Shown here one piece after another: positions 19,070-30,194 of a stretch of 64,000 bases of DNA; the stretch's first letter is position 1; each line of letters starts with the position of its first letter. Origin of the DNA: Ichthyophis bannanicus (Eukaryota > Chordata > Amphibia > Gymnophiona > Ichthyophiidae). The stretch is from the NCBI GenBank assembly GCA_033557465.1, contig CM066037.1, positions 200,197,156 to 200,261,155 on the forward strand. Direction: 5' to 3'. Position numbers and translations under genes: made by a program. The notes below the pieces were generated by a model. That model was not told the DNA's origin. It ran no database searches and saw nothing but the letters and a program-made list of their open reading frames with translations.

Positions 19070-21171
19070 GTCTAGGTCTTAGGCTCTTGTCTTTGGATAT
19101 TATATGCTGTAGAATATCTGCTGAAGATTGATGAAAGATTTTGAAAATAATCATTAGGTTTTGTATTTTCCTCTTGCAATAATTGGAAGGAAATGTAACT
19201 GTTTAAGGACAGGAGTTATGTGATCAAATTTTGCAGAGCCAGTAAATTATACGTGCAGTAGTGTTTTGAACTAATTGGAGAGGATGGCTAGCGTTTTTAG
19301 GAAGACCTTGATACAAGACGTTTCCAAAATCAAGAAGGGGGTGTTATGACAGCTTGACATACCGTGCGAAAGTGATTTGTATTTAATATTGATTTTAGTC
19401 TTCTTAATCTTTAAGCGATGGTATGCTTTAGCTGCAATTTTGTTTATATGAGATTTTAAGTTTAAATATGTATCTAAGTTTATACCTAAATATCTTACTT
19501 CATCTTTAATTTTAATTTTTTTTATTTAATAGGTTAATTTCACTTGGTAGTTTTAGGGACTGACAATTCGATATGAACAATGCTTCCGTTTTGTCAGAAT
19601 TTATTTTTAAATTCTTATTGAGCCAATTATTCTTATCATTCAAACAGCTATTAATTTTTGTTGTATCAAAGGTATTTTGATCAATTGAAGTATAAATCAT
19701 AATGTCATCAGCGTATAAATGATAATCCATTTCATGATGTTTAATAATTTGACATATGGGTTGAATATAGATATTAAAGAGGATAGATGATGAAGCAGAA
19801 CCTTGCGGAATACCTTGTACAATCATGAATTGTGAGGATTTCTTGTCCCCATTTTTTACTAGTTGTGAACGACTGGTTAAGTAAGAAGCGAACCATTTTA
19901 CTGTATTGTTGGATAAACCAATATTTCGTAGACGTTGCAGCATTATTGAGTGAGACACAGTATCAAATGCTGCTGAGACATCGATGAAGATTAATAGAAA
20001 TAATTTGTTTTTGTCAAGACCTGTTATAAGATTATTAAAGAGAGACATCAGTAGTGTTTCCACATTGTGATTTGGTTTAAAGCCATGCTGATGTATATCC
20101 AGTGGGGCATGTAAGTCAATGTGATCTTGCAGTTGTTGTTGTACTACTTTTTCTATAATTTTTGATATAAAAGGTAAACTTGAAATAGGATGGTATGACT
20201 TGGGGTCAGTGATGTCTAGTGATTTGCCTTTATAGATTGGTCGAATTATAGCTTTCTTTAGTATAGATGGTAAGTGTCCTTGTTTTAAGGAGTTGTTGAC
20301 GATATTTACAATGTGAAAACTAATTTGATTTTTAGTACTTTTAATCCATTCCACTGGACATGGGTCAGCTGGGGAAGTTGTATTAATTGTGCTGATTATA
20401 TTTTCAATCTGTTTTGAATTTGGCATAGAAAAATCCTTCCAGACTTTTCTGAATTTGATGCAAGGTTTCATCCAAAATTGGTGGTCTTGTGATGTAGGTA
20501 AGTTGTTTGGTGAAAGTGAATTTTTGTTTACCAGGTAGTTCGCAAATAGTTGGGGATCTATTTGATAGTCACTATATGAAGTGTTCACTTTTGTGAGTTG
20601 TTGAACAATGTTAAAGAACTCCCTTGGTTTATTAGCTGCTTTCATTATTAGATTTGTATGGTATTGTTGTTTACGATCATTTATTAGCTTATTGTATGCT
20701 ATTTGTTTAGCATTAAATAGAAATTTTATATCTTGAGATTTAGTTAGTCTCCATTTACGCTCAAGTTTTCTTAAAATGCATTTTGTCTCCCTGATTTCAT
20801 TTGAATGCCATGGTGCATTTTTCGCCCTGCATGTTTGAACTTTATTATTTTTCAGGGCTATAGCAGCATTTGAAATGATGATGATCCAATTTTCTATGGC
20901 TTTATACAATTCGGTGTAGTTTTGTTGCAACTATGGAATAATTTCTTTAAGAAAATCTTCTTTATGGAAGGCTTTAAATTTTCTAGTTTTGTAATCACTT
21001 GTTAAGTTGTTGGATAAAGTTTGAAGATGCAAGGAAAATGAAATTAGATAATGATCAGACCAAGGTACTGGAGTAGCTTTTGGGACTGTAATTTGATTTT
21101 GTGAAAATAGTTGCTCTGAGCAAAAGATCAAATCTGAAGTGGTTTCATGTTGGTGCATAGGCTGATTAATT
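19070..21171 (-). pseudogene. L2-clade LINE ORF2 (part 1, split by DIRS-A)
   Basis: A - strand ORF2 of an L2-type LINE. The endonuclease end (21158-20931) has 'VPWSDHYLISFSL'. An in-frame TAG at about 20931 separates it from the RT frame (20930-19512, 472 codons). RT motifs: 'ADPCPVEWIKS', 'KAIIRPIYKGKSLDITDPKSYHPISSL', 'LLIFIDVSAAFDTVSH', 'GIPQGSASSSILFNIYI', and the catalytic 'YADDIMIYT'. After 19512 the frame is broken, but 'YLGINLDTYLNLKSH' and 'HITPVLKQLHFLPI'-like stretches can be read down to 19070. The catalytic core is well kept. One nonsense codon, frameshifts, the DIRS insertion and a missing 5' end make it inactive. Confidence 0.88.
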
Positions 21172-24003
21172 ACACAGGTACACTAAAAAAATTTTTTTTT
21201 AAACTGCCTCTAATGTTTCGATTGATTTTTACATTTTTTGGTGCACTGAATCCAAATGTGGTAACCAATTTGCTCCATCACGTACAGATTTATTGCTACA
21301 TTGGGTTAGCAGTTTGAGGTGAACGTTTCAGATTGAGTGCGATCGAGATAAAAGTTTCTTGGATGAATTCTTTATACTAATTGTTTAGTAGTTATTCAAA
21401 TAAGAATAAAGAAAATTGTAACAAGGCAGCACATAAGAATAGAGTAATGTCAACAAAACACACTGTGATGGTAGCAAAATTGTCTGCACTTAAAACAGCC
21501 ACATACATGTGCACAAACATTGAGCATATAAGAGCGAGGTTAGACACAAAGCAAAGCAAAGAAATGTTGTACAGGTATGTATGTAAGAATAGAAAACGCA
21601 AACCGCACCATTGCAATACATGAAGACAAACACCCGATGGTGTGAAAATAAAATTCTAATAAATGAGATCCGACACTGTGGTAATAACTAGCAAATTTTT
21701 ATTTCAAAGTTTAGTAAAAACACGATATTTGTCAACACAGTTTAGATTTTAAAGTAATTCTTGGGTCAATCAATCTCCTGGTGGGCCCGTTTCTTCTTCC
21801 CCCGAATGCTTCTCTTGGTGTGCTGCTTGGCGTATTTTTCATCTGGGGTTTCCCGCAGCAGCAACCAGCAGAAATCAGCCATCATAGTGGTGTTCCATCT
21901 TCCTTGGTACCTTCTCTCTGCGTCCTTGATGTCCTGGTGAAACCTTTCACCTTGTTCTTCACTGTACGCCCCCAAGTTTTCGGGAAAGTAGTTCACATGG
22001 GAGTGCAAGAAATGGACTTTCAGGCTCATGTTACAGCCTTGTTCTTTGAAGGCATTGAGCATCCTGGCAACAATATCCTTATAGTTCTCATCCCGCCTGT
22101 TCCCCAAGAATTTGAGAACAACATCCTTGAAGGAATCCCAGGCTTCTTTTTCCTTCTCAGACATCGTTTCAGCGAATGCTCCATCTGAAATGAGTTTCCT
22201 TATATCAGGGCCAACAAACACTCCTTCCTTTAGTTTTGCTTCAGAAAGTCGGGGGAACTTTGAGCAAAGGTACCGAAAGCACTCACCATCTTTTGGAAGG
22301 GACTTGATGAATTGCTTAATGAGACCCAACTTAATGTGGAGAGGTGGTAATAGAATTTTATCACGAGGTACCAAGCTCTCATGAAGAACATTTTTCTCAG
22401 CGGGTCTCAAATACTCCCGAATTGGCCAGTCTTTTTTCCCCCAGTGTAGGTCGCGGGCCCGGCTATCCCACAAGCAAAGGAAGCAGGGATATTTGGTGAA
22501 ACCGGATTGCTGCCCTAATAGCATGGATAGAATTTTAAAGTCTCCACAAATCATCCACTTATGCTCATCATAACGAATCTTCTGAAGAATCAGGGCCAAA
22601 TTCTCGTATTTTTCTTGGAGAATAACAGAGTGAGCAATAGGAACTGAAGCGAATGTGTTGCCATTATGAAGAAGAACACCTTTTATGCTGTCTTTTGACG
22701 AATCAATGAACAGCCGCCATTCAGCAGGATCATACTTGAGTTTAAACTTTTCCATCACTCCGTATATATCGTTGCAAAATACCAAATCTTCCTCTTTGCT
22801 GAAATACTTCAAAAATTGTGTCTCGCGGTTGCGGTACCAATAAAAAGTTGCTCCTGGTGACAATAGATTTTTCTGTTTAAGCCGAGAACCTAGCAGTTGG
22901 GCAGCATCTTTTGGGAGTCCTAAATCCCGGACTAAATCATTCAATTCAGCTTGAGAGAAAAGTTCAGGTTTCGGATCTGGTTCAGTTTCAAACTCGGAAG
23001 TACTGGACTCATCGGGAAAAGCCATCTGATGAGTCTCATCATGATCAGAACCGTCCACACAAATATGATCCAAAGATTTTGGTGGTTCAGGCACAGGTAC
23101 TTCGTTGCTATGAGGCATAGGCCTAATTGCTGAGGGAAGGTTGGGGTAACTTATTACGTTCTTATTTTTTAAGTTGTATCCCTTCACAATGCAAGAGCAA
23201 AAATAGCAGTCACTGCTGTGGTCTCTTTGTTCACGCCACATCATAGGTATTCCGAAACGAAATGCTTGTTTTTTACCTTTCATCCATAAGCGTAGATCTT
23301 CCTCACATGTCTTGCACACTTTGTGAGGAGCCCACGGTTTGTCTTGATCACTTAACTTCAAACTGAAATAGGCGAAATATACTTTTTTAATAAATGCAGA
23401 AATGTTCCTCTGCCGCTTTTTCACGGTATATTCCCCACAAATAAAACAAAAACTGTCCGGAGAGTTGACGCAACCTCTGGCTCTGTGAGCCATCACAAAT
23501 ACACAGCACTGCAAACTACAACTGTAGTGAACCACTTCGGAATAAAGCTGGATTACGACTGAGCAAACAAAAGGTAATAATGAACTTGCAAGAAACTGAA
23601 ATTTGACAGGAACGTTCATGTCTCAACCACCGTGTTTGAGCGAGCGAACGAGGCGAGGCGAACAGGAAAGAACATGCGCCAGCGCGAGTACTGGATTTAG
23701 CCCCCCGCCTCCCAATTGTCCTGTTAATGTATAAAATGAATACAAAACACTCTAAAATATCATGAGGGAGTGTTTCTAGTTAGTTAACCATTACAACCTC
23801 TATTTTGGGCCAAGAAAATAAACTGCAGTCGGCTAAAAAGAAATTATGTGAACATTCCTTATATGGGTAAGAAATCTAATTTTGCAAGAAAACGTGACGT
23901 GATGAAACATTTTGGCTATTTTTCCTGGATTCAGCACCCCAAAATCTATAGGAATCAGTTGCAAAACTGGAGGCAGTTTTTTGGTAGTGTACCTGTGTAA
24001 TCG
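21172..24003 (-). mobile_element. Autonomous-looking DNA transposon, unnamed DDE family
   Basis: Imperfect terminal inverted repeats: the left end TTACACAGGTACACTA, then AAACTGCCTC, then TGCACTGAATCC (21171-21252) matches the reverse complement of the right end (23920-24002) in the same order. They enclose a single - strand gene (21766-23493) with about 600 bp and 430 bp of flank. No target duplication is clear; AT lies at both outer edges. The left end abuts the L2 ORF. I do not recognise the superfamily with certainty; Sola-like is one option. Confidence 0.8.
21766..23493 (-). CDS. Putative DDE transposase, intact 575-codon frame
   Basis: A continuous frame. I place the start at ATG 23493 (MAHRARGC), where proteins I recall of this type begin; an in-frame ATG at 23619 would add 42 hydrophobic residues. 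The N-terminus has cysteine pairs (C16/C19, C60/C63, C96/C99), likely zinc-binding. An acidic linker covers about 140-180. A possible RNase H-fold triad is D264 ('LFIDSSK'), D318 ('ICGDFK') and E516 ('EEQGERFH'), with a C-x2-C insert at C337/C340 ('PCFLCLWDSRARDLHW'). The C-terminus is basic (KKKRAHQ). Similar uncharacterised proteins occur widely in animals from cnidarians to fish (recalled, not searched). The triad is my inference. Confidence 0.72.
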   Translation of the reverse strand: MAHRARGCVNSPDSFCFICGEYTVKKRQRNISAFIKKVYFAYFSLKLSDQDKPWAPHKVCKTCEEDLRLWMKGKKQAFRFGIPMMWREQRDHSSDCYFCSCIVKGYNLKNKNVISYPNLPSAIRPMPHSNEVPVPEPPKSLDHICVDGSDHDETHQMAFPDESSTSEFETEPDPKPELFSQAELNDLVRDLGLPKDAAQLLGSRLKQKNLLSPGATFYWYRNRETQFLKYFSKEEDLVFCNDIYGVMEKFKLKYDPAEWRLFIDSSKDSIKGVLLHNGNTFASVPIAHSVILQEKYENLALILQKIRYDEHKWMICGDFKILSMLLGQQSGFTKYPCFLCLWDSRARDLHWGKKDWPIREYLRPAEKNVLHESLVPRDKILLPPLHIKLGLIKQFIKSLPKDGECFRYLCSKFPRLSEAKLKEGVFVGPDIRKLISDGAFAETMSEKEKEAWDSFKDVVLKFLGNRRDENYKDIVARMLNAFKEQGCNMSLKVHFLHSHVNYFPENLGAYSEEQGERFHQDIKDAERRYQGRWNTTMMADFCWLLLRETPDEKYAKQHTKRSIRGKKKRAHQEID

Positions 24004-24117
24004 ATGTTAAGAATATACTAATGTTAAGATATGACTGCCGCACCTGAATATGTGTGTATGTTACAATGTTGTAATGAACTGAAAATAATAATAAAAATAA
24101 AGTAATAAAAAAAAAGA
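24004..24117 (+). other. AT-rich tail, possible LINE 3' end
   Basis: It ends 'GAACTGAAAATAATAATAAAAATAAAGTAATAAAAAAAAA', like a retroelement poly(A) end. It shows no continuation of the L2 ORF that abuts the transposon on the other side. Confidence 0.35.
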
Positions 24118-24520
24118 ACTACACGCTCTCTGACTGAGACTGGGGAACTGTTGTTTGTTCAAAGATTTCAAGATTACGCCACACACATAATATGTATAGG
24201 ATGATTTCAGGAAGGGAAGCTATTGCTGAAGAAGCACCATATGATGTGCTACATAGCATTTGCAAAGAAACACTTGGTGATACTGCAATACATGTGACAC
24301 AAAGGTTTTGCAACACTTGAGCCATAAGCGCTTCACAAAAGCATCAAGTGGGAATAAGGAGGGAGGAGACCAAAGTGGAGCTGTTTGATCTCAATTCTAA
24401 GTGATAAGCATGGTGTAAAGCACAGCACATCTCCTTACTAACACAATCTTTATAGTTTGTAGAAATTTTTTCTAAATGACTCGTGGCTGTTATTGCTGTA
24501 GAGGGTGCTGTTGCCAAGTA

Positions 24521-26902
24521 CAGGTACACCACCGATTTTCTGGCAACCGATGGTCTGGCACCTTTTTTAATCCAGACAAAATTCTGGGAAGGATTATGCG
24601 AAGGCACTTGAAATTCCTGTGACTGCCAAACTTGTTTACCGTGTGGCCACAGATGGCTCAGAATATCGGCTATACTCTTTGCAAGTTGCTGTTAGTGGTC
24701 CCTTGATTTTATGCAAATACAGTACAGTATTATAGTACTTATTTTGCATACATTTAACTCTATGGCTCTGAAGAAAGCTGTAAGTATCAGTGGTGGCATC
24801 AAGCATAGCCACCAGTCCATAACAATATAACAGAAGGTACAACTGTTGAAAAAACTGGACCGTGGTGTTTCAGTATGGAAGGTGTGTGATACGTATGGTT
24901 CAACTGTTTATGATATAAAGAAGCAAATGGACAAAATATTGAAGCTTTTTGCAGACAGTGATTCGATGAAGCAAATGAGGTTTAGAAAAACTATGAAAGA
25001 TGGTAAGAGGTACTGAGCATGATCAAGTGATGACGGAATGGTTTCAACAGTGATGGCGTGGACTTGTTGGGTAGCATGTTAATGGAACAGGCTAAGTTGT
25101 TCCATATAGAACTTAAATTAGAACATGAATGAGACTATAGTGAAGGGTGGCTTTAAAGGTTTAAGAAGCATGGAATTTCTATGCATAAAGTATGTGGAGA
25201 AAAACGGTCCGCAGACCAGGGAGCTAGTGAGTATGTGAACGAATTTGCCAGGATTGTAGCTGACGAATACCTCAGTCCTGAGCAAGTGTATAATGTGGAT
25301 GAAACTGCATTATATTGGTGATGCACACCTAAAAGGACATTTACAACTGAGAATGAGGAAGGGCCTATAGAATTCAAACAGTCTAAGGACAGAGTTACCA
25401 TCCTAGCATGCTCAAATGCAGCAGGCACACACAGATGTAAGCTTCTGGTAATAGGAAAAAGTAAATGCCTTAGGGCCTTGAAAGGCATTAAACTTTACCC
25501 AGTTACATACCGTGCAAATAAAAATGGCTGGATTACCACCAAGATTACCTTACAATGGTTTGAGAAGTATTTTGTGCTGGAAGTCAGAACACACTGCTCA
25601 TCTGTAGGCCTACCAGAAGACTGCAAGATTCTTCTTATTCTGGACAACTGTTCAGCTCATCCCAGAGCTGAACTACTGTGAAGGAATAATGCTTCTACAG
25701 TATATTTACCAGCAAACTACATCCCTTATCCAACCTCAAGATCAAGGAATACTGCGCTATATGAAGGCTAAGTATCGTTCACTTTTCATGACGTGTATGC
25801 TGGATGTGGTAAATGCTGGCAAGCATGTACAGGTATTTCTTAAAGAATTTAATATGAAAGACGTACTTTGGTTCATTGCTACGAGTACCTGGGAGAAGGT
25901 AAAAGCATCAACACTAAAGAAAGTCTGGCATAAGTTGTGGGCTGCCTTGATATTTTATGATTCACGTGATGAAAATCTTGACAATAACTTTACAGGATTT
26001 TGTGTATCAAAGGAGAAAGAACTTGTTCATGATTTGCTCGAATATGCAAAAGATGTATGGGACCTGCTGCCAAGAATATAGCAAGTAGGCTTAATAAAGA
26101 AAATCTGACCAAGTGGTTGAATGTCAACGAAGAAACACCTGTTGTTTCTCATCGAACTGTCTCAGAAATTATAGATATTGTTTTTATCAGGATTCAGAAT
26201 AATGGAAGTGATGAAGAAGACATTGCTGAAGATGAAATAGATGTAGTTGAAAGACTTACTATAAACAATTAATTGAGTTGGGTGAATTAATCAAAGGGCT
26301 AGAGCAACGTACCTTTATGACGGAACAAGAGCTAATGAATCTTTATTTGTTACATGAAAAATTACACAAGGAAAGATCAAAGCACATGAAACAACTTAGT
26401 TTAGATGGAATGTTTAGAAAGATAGCCAAGAATATGTCACGGCAGGACGCCTACATCTGAGAATCTTGTGCCCCCCCCCCCCCCGCAACATCACAAATCG
26501 ATGATGAAACAGTCAACTATGAAACACATAGTAATCCTGATAGCTCTCAACTTCCAGATCTTTGTGATTAGCTCCACAATTCCAGTAAAATTCTAAAATG
26601 TACCACTTCAGGAGCAGTTGTACTGCAACATTCTTTGTAAGTACTGAAATTAATAATCCTGTTCACTGATACTGGACTAATAAACTTGTGTTATTTATAC
26701 TAATACTGTATTTCATTTAATCATTTAATTTAAGTTTAAGCTTCTAGCAATCCACTGTGCTTTAGAGACACAGGAAGTATGTTATTAATGAGTCAAAGGT
26801 ATATTGTTGAATTATTATTACGTAATCTCTGTTGGTCCAGCAAAACGGATAATCTGGCAAGGCTTTGGAACCAAGGGTGCCGGAAAATTGGTGGTGTACC
26901 TG
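24521..26902 (+). mobile_element. pogo/Tigger-type transposon
   Basis: The terminal inverted repeats start CAGGTACACCACCGATTTTC (left) and CAGGTACACCACCAATTTTC (right, inverted). TA flanks both sides (24519-24520 and 26903-26904), the target duplication of the IS630-Tc1-mariner group. It is inserted in a Tc1 relic. A poly-C tract at 26470-26484 lies after the coding part. Confidence 0.9.
24847..26460 (+). pseudogene. Jerky/Tigger-like transposase remnant
   Basis: A pogo-group transposase related to human JRK/TIGD proteins: N-terminal HTH and CENP-B-like DNA-binding parts, then a DDE domain. Near 24850 'KKLDRGVSVWKVCDTYGSTVYDIKKQ' is the HTH. Near 25180 an 'F..RHGISMHKVCGEK'-like block can be read across frames. 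The first catalytic region is 'VYNVDETALYW' (25290-25320), followed by a stop. Next come 'CNAAGTHRCKLLVIGK', 'ILLILDNCSAHP' (second Asp, about 25640-25670), and 'QPQDQGILRYMKAKYR' (third acidic position) in the 25689-26081 frame. Stops at 25014, 25320 and 25679 and frameshifts make it defective. Confidence 0.85.
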
Positions 26903-27118
26903 TACTAAATCAATGGATTTTGAAGGCTTATGCAATCAAGACTTTGTAGTTTATTTTTCTTAATTATGTTTTGAATATTTTTATAATAGTTCTTTAGTAT
27001 TAAAAATGTAGAGTGTTGTGTAGATCAGTGAAACAAACTCCTACCATTAATGCATTTTGAATTGTATTTTTAGCAAAATGAAAAGTCTACACGTTTGTGA
27101 AAACTTTTATAAGGCACT

Positions 27119-27254
27119 GTACACAGTATTTGGCTCACAGTTCCTATAAGCTCATAAAAGGTCGATCTTAAATGTTGGCATGCCTGCTAATGGTATTTTC
27201 ATGCCAAAATGTAGTACCTAGCTTGTTAGATGGTATTTTTGGAATAGAAGAGTA
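27119..27254. other. No gene recognised
   Basis: Short unassigned spacer between the Tc1 relic and a SINE. Confidence 0.4.
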
Positions 27255-27470
27255 AGATTAGTGGCTAGAGCAGTGAGCTAACAACCAGGAAAACCACTGA
27301 TGCCCCTTCTGGCCTTGGGCAAGTTTTTAACCCTTCATTATCTGAGGTACAAACTTAGATTGTAAGCCCTCTTGGGACAGGAAAATACCAATTGCATCTG
27401 AATTTAATTTGCCTTGAGCTGCTACTGGAAAGGTGTTCAGCTAAATACAAAATAATAAAAAGCATATTTA
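27255..27470 (+). repeat. tRNA-derived SINE (degenerate)
   Basis: The head 'TAGTGGCTAGAGCAGTGAGC' resembles an A box. The body has 'CTTGGGCAAGTTTTTAACCCTTCATT' and 'TTAGATTGTAAGCCCTCTTGGGACAGG', shared in type with the other SINEs here, and the tail is AATAATAAAAA. The B box is decayed. SINEs like this are copied by a partner LINE. Confidence 0.75.
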
Positions 27471-27492
27471 ATCTTCAGTGACATGCACAGTA

Positions 27493-27645
27493 AAGGGGTC
27501 TTTTACTAAAGATTTTAATGCATGTTAATAAAGTTCACATGTGTTAAATGCCCACAGCCCTTTTATTTCTATGGGTGCACTAGCACTTAATGTGAGTTAA
27601 CTTCATTAACGCACATTACCTTTTAATAATAGGGCACCTAAGTAT
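27493..27645. mobile_element. Palindromic MITE-like repeat
   Basis: The left arm 'TTTTACTAAAGATTTTAATGCATGTTAATAAAG' and the right arm (reverse complement 'ATTATTAAAAGGTAATGTGCGTTAATGAAG') are imperfect inverted copies around a centre near 27570. The layout resembles the Harbinger-like MITE at 44466-44590. It is decayed and no clean target duplication can be seen. Confidence 0.45.
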
Positions 27646-27813
27646 TTTAGCACATGTTTTTAGTGCATTAGCCCTTTGTATGTTTTGTTCATTATTAGTT
27701 TTTGTGGTTTGATACTTTCTAATCCTATGCCCTTGTACTGCTCTTAGCTGTTGTATCATTGACAAGCGGTTATTTCTTTTAGTTAATATTCTTCTACTTG
27801 TCTATGTTGATAG

Positions 27814-27989
27814 GTACAAGTCAAACGAAGACTATGTATATGTTCGTGGCAGAGGAAGGGGGAAATATATCTGTGAAGAGTGTGGAATACGTTGCAAGAA
27901 GCCCAGTATGCTAAAGAAACATATTCGTACACATACAGATGTCCGTCCTTACCACTGCAATTACTGTAACTTTTCCTTTAAAACTAAAG
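27814..27989 (+). CDS. HIVEP1: HIVEP1 internal exon (C-terminal ZAS zinc fingers)
   Basis: A 176-bp exon of a HIVEP/Schnurri nuclear transcription factor, which binds kappaB-like DNA through paired C2H2 fingers. A pyrimidine-rich tract and AG (27812-27813) precede it and GT (27990-27991) follows. One base completes a split codon, 58 codons follow, and one base remains. It opens [10 protein letters not shown], then a basic RGRGRGK. The first finger is complete (C20, C23, H36, H40; '[21 protein letters not shown]'). The linker is TDVRPYH. The second finger has C48 and C51; its histidines must lie in the next exon. '[12 protein letters not shown]' fits HIVEP1 better than HIVEP2 ('CNFAF') from memory. 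No stops or frameshifts, unlike all sequence around it. Very secure as HIVEP; paralogue less so. Confidence 0.9.
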
Positions 27990-28044
27990 GTAAAACAGCA
28001 TGTTCTATCTATACTATTTTAGTTTACTCAAAAATATTAAGAAC

Positions 28045-28590
28045 ATAAGATATGCCATACTGGGTCAGACCAAGGTCCATCATAAGAAAATAAGATAAGC
28101 CCAGTATCCTGTTTCCAACAGTGGCCAATCTAGGTCATACGTACCTAGCAGTTTCCCCAAAAGACACAGATTCCACAATGCTTGTACTGGGTCAAGCATT
28201 GATATCCTGGGTCCCTTCTTAATAATGGTTTATGGACCTTTCCTCCAGGAACTTGTCCAAACCTTTTTTAAACCCAGCTACACTAACATACTTTACTACA
28301 TCCTCCGGTAACAAATTCCAGAGTTTGATTACACGTTGAGTGAAAAAATATTTTCTTTTAGTAGTCTTAAATAGTTTACCCTGTAGCTTTATTGCATGTC
28401 CCCTAGCCTTTTTATATTCTGATAATGTAAACAATCGATCTACGTTTACCCGTTCCACTCTGTTCATTAATTTATAGACTTCTATCATATCTCCCCTCAG
28501 CCGTCTCTTTTCCAGGTTAAAGAGCCCTAACCTTTTTAGCCTTTCTTCATAAGAGTATCCTTCCATATTTAGAGTAGGCAACAAGAATAC
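28045..28590 (-). pseudogene. CR1 LINE 3' end: RT C-terminus and 3' UTR
   Basis: A - strand CR1. The 121-codon frame 28219-28584 reads 'YSYEERLKRLGLFNLEKRRLRGDMIEVYKLMN', 'KYFFTQRVIKLWNLLPEDVV' and 'FKKGLDKFL', the classic CR1 ORF2 C-terminus. The 3' UTR (28218-28045) matches the tail at 12116-12272. A short duplication 'ATAAGA(A)AATAAGATAAG' sits in the UTR at about 28082-28098. Strong 5' truncation is typical of CR1. It lies 55 bp from the HIVEP exon's donor site, in the intron. Confidence 0.9.
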
Positions 28591-30194
28591 AAAGCTATTG
28601 CTGTCACTGCTATACCATAACCATCATTGTGTTGAATTTTCTCTATTCTACACGCTTCTACAATACTGGAAAAAATACACATTTAGTATTACATGAACTC
28701 AGATTAAAGTATGGATGTGTTCAGATGTTACATACTGATAATGTGGTAGAAAAATCAAATCCATGCTTCATATATAGGTACTGGCAAAACACCAAGAGCT
28801 TGGCTAAATATATTACAAAATAAGAATATAGTTTTATACCTAAATTAATTTATCTAAAAAACTTGCAAACTAGTGCCTTGAACATCATTCATCTGCAATA
28901 ATGTGCAATGACACAATTAAAAAAACAAATGATGACCGGCTGATCTTTTTGCCTGACTACTAAGAAAATTCTCCAAGCACTCTCCATTTGACTTCTAGGG
29001 TGTAATTTCATAAACTTTTCCGGCATGTAAAATAACATAAAATTACCACAAGATTTATGCATATAAAAGTGCAGAAATAAGATGACATATACTTTTATGC
29101 AATGGAAGGTATAGGTGGGCTCTGGAGCAGAGTTTTAGTAGAACATGGTGGAGTTGCAATTTAAAGACAAGCATTTACTCCTGCTCTTTAACAGGCATAA
29201 ATGTCTGTGATTTCAATTTAGCCATGACTTCTGCTAATACGTGCCTAGTATTTTATAAAGACACATAGGCATTTATATGTATCTTTATTAAAATTGCTTT
29301 TAAATAGGCACATGCTTGGCTTCCTGACCTAAGCAACATGTTATAAAATTACCGTTATAATGCCCACAAAAGCCTGAACCTGGCCAGCAGCAACTAGGCC
29401 ACTTGGCCTACATATACCCAAAAAGGCTGCCCCCCAAGGCCCCCCTGTCCTGCCTAATTGGGAAAAAGGAAGACTGTCGCCTACTTCCTGAAATTTAAAA
29501 AAGTCAAATTTCAAATAAAATTAGACAGAGTACTAGTACAGAAAAGATCGTTGCACATATCAAACACTAAAGTGCCACCTTCATTAAAGGGATTTCCAGA
29601 AGAATCACGGACTACAGCATAAGGTTATTGGAGCAGTATACTCTTTCATCTTGCCCACCAGAATAGGGGTGGGGCTAAAGAGGAAATATTTCCATAAAAC
29701 TCTGAAGATCTGGGTTTCAATGGCTATTTCAGTATTGAGGATCCTGAATGGACATAGGAAGAGATAAGCTGAAAGAGAAGTTTTCCCATTACCTGTGTGG
29801 TTCTTAACCCTGAGAAGTACATAAGAGTCAAAAAAGAGTTCATGGCCTCAAGGAAGAGGAAGAACTTCTGAAAAAAATGAGGTTAAGATGGTTATATTAG
29901 AAGCTTCTCCACACCTAAATAACAGCATTTACACAGATTGGCATACTCATCTAAATGCCAAAATGAGGGGGGCTATTTACACGTGGTAATATACACCACT
30001 TTTAGTTTTCCAGGAGGCATAGTAAGGGCAGGAAGATGGAGTTTTTTGGGTGGGCCTAACATATCAACATAGATTCTACATCTTAAGAAGGGGAATCCAT
30101 GTTGATAAAAACAAAACAAAAAACACTAAATGCCAGAATTTACAATGGTCCCCAGGCACAAATAATTGCCTTCTTGAAAAGACAATGTACATGC
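28591..30194. other. No gene recognised
   Basis: Intron-like sequence. Around 29010-29110 and 29230-29350 there are AT-rich segments with 'TTTATAAA'-type motifs that might be decayed palindromic repeats, but I cannot pair them convincingly. The small open frame at 28629-28823 has no recognisable domain. Confidence 0.45.

Larger units (their letters stand above)
24118..27118 (+). mobile_element. Tc1/mariner relic, copy 3, split by pogo element
   Basis: The left part (about 24190-24518) and right part (26905-27118) match the Tc1 relic at 165-660. The right end 'GTGAAAACTTTTATAAGGCACTGT' is the reverse complement of the left end of copy 2 at 3355-3400, so it is the terminal repeat. A translated 'ETKVELFDLNS' near 24370-24400 fits the Tc1 catalytic region. 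It is heavily decayed. Confidence 0.6.

Noticed and set aside
26465..26490. Poly-C and poly-G runs (also 12821-12830, 35113-35124, 48119-48132) as regulatory motifs
   Set aside because: Each lies in a transposon untranslated region, and homopolymer length may be unreliable. Only the one at 48119 has a role, as a polypurine tract.
28629..28823. Small frame next to the HIVEP exon as another exon
   Set aside because: It has no similarity to HIVEP proteins that I recognise, and splice signals are not convincing.
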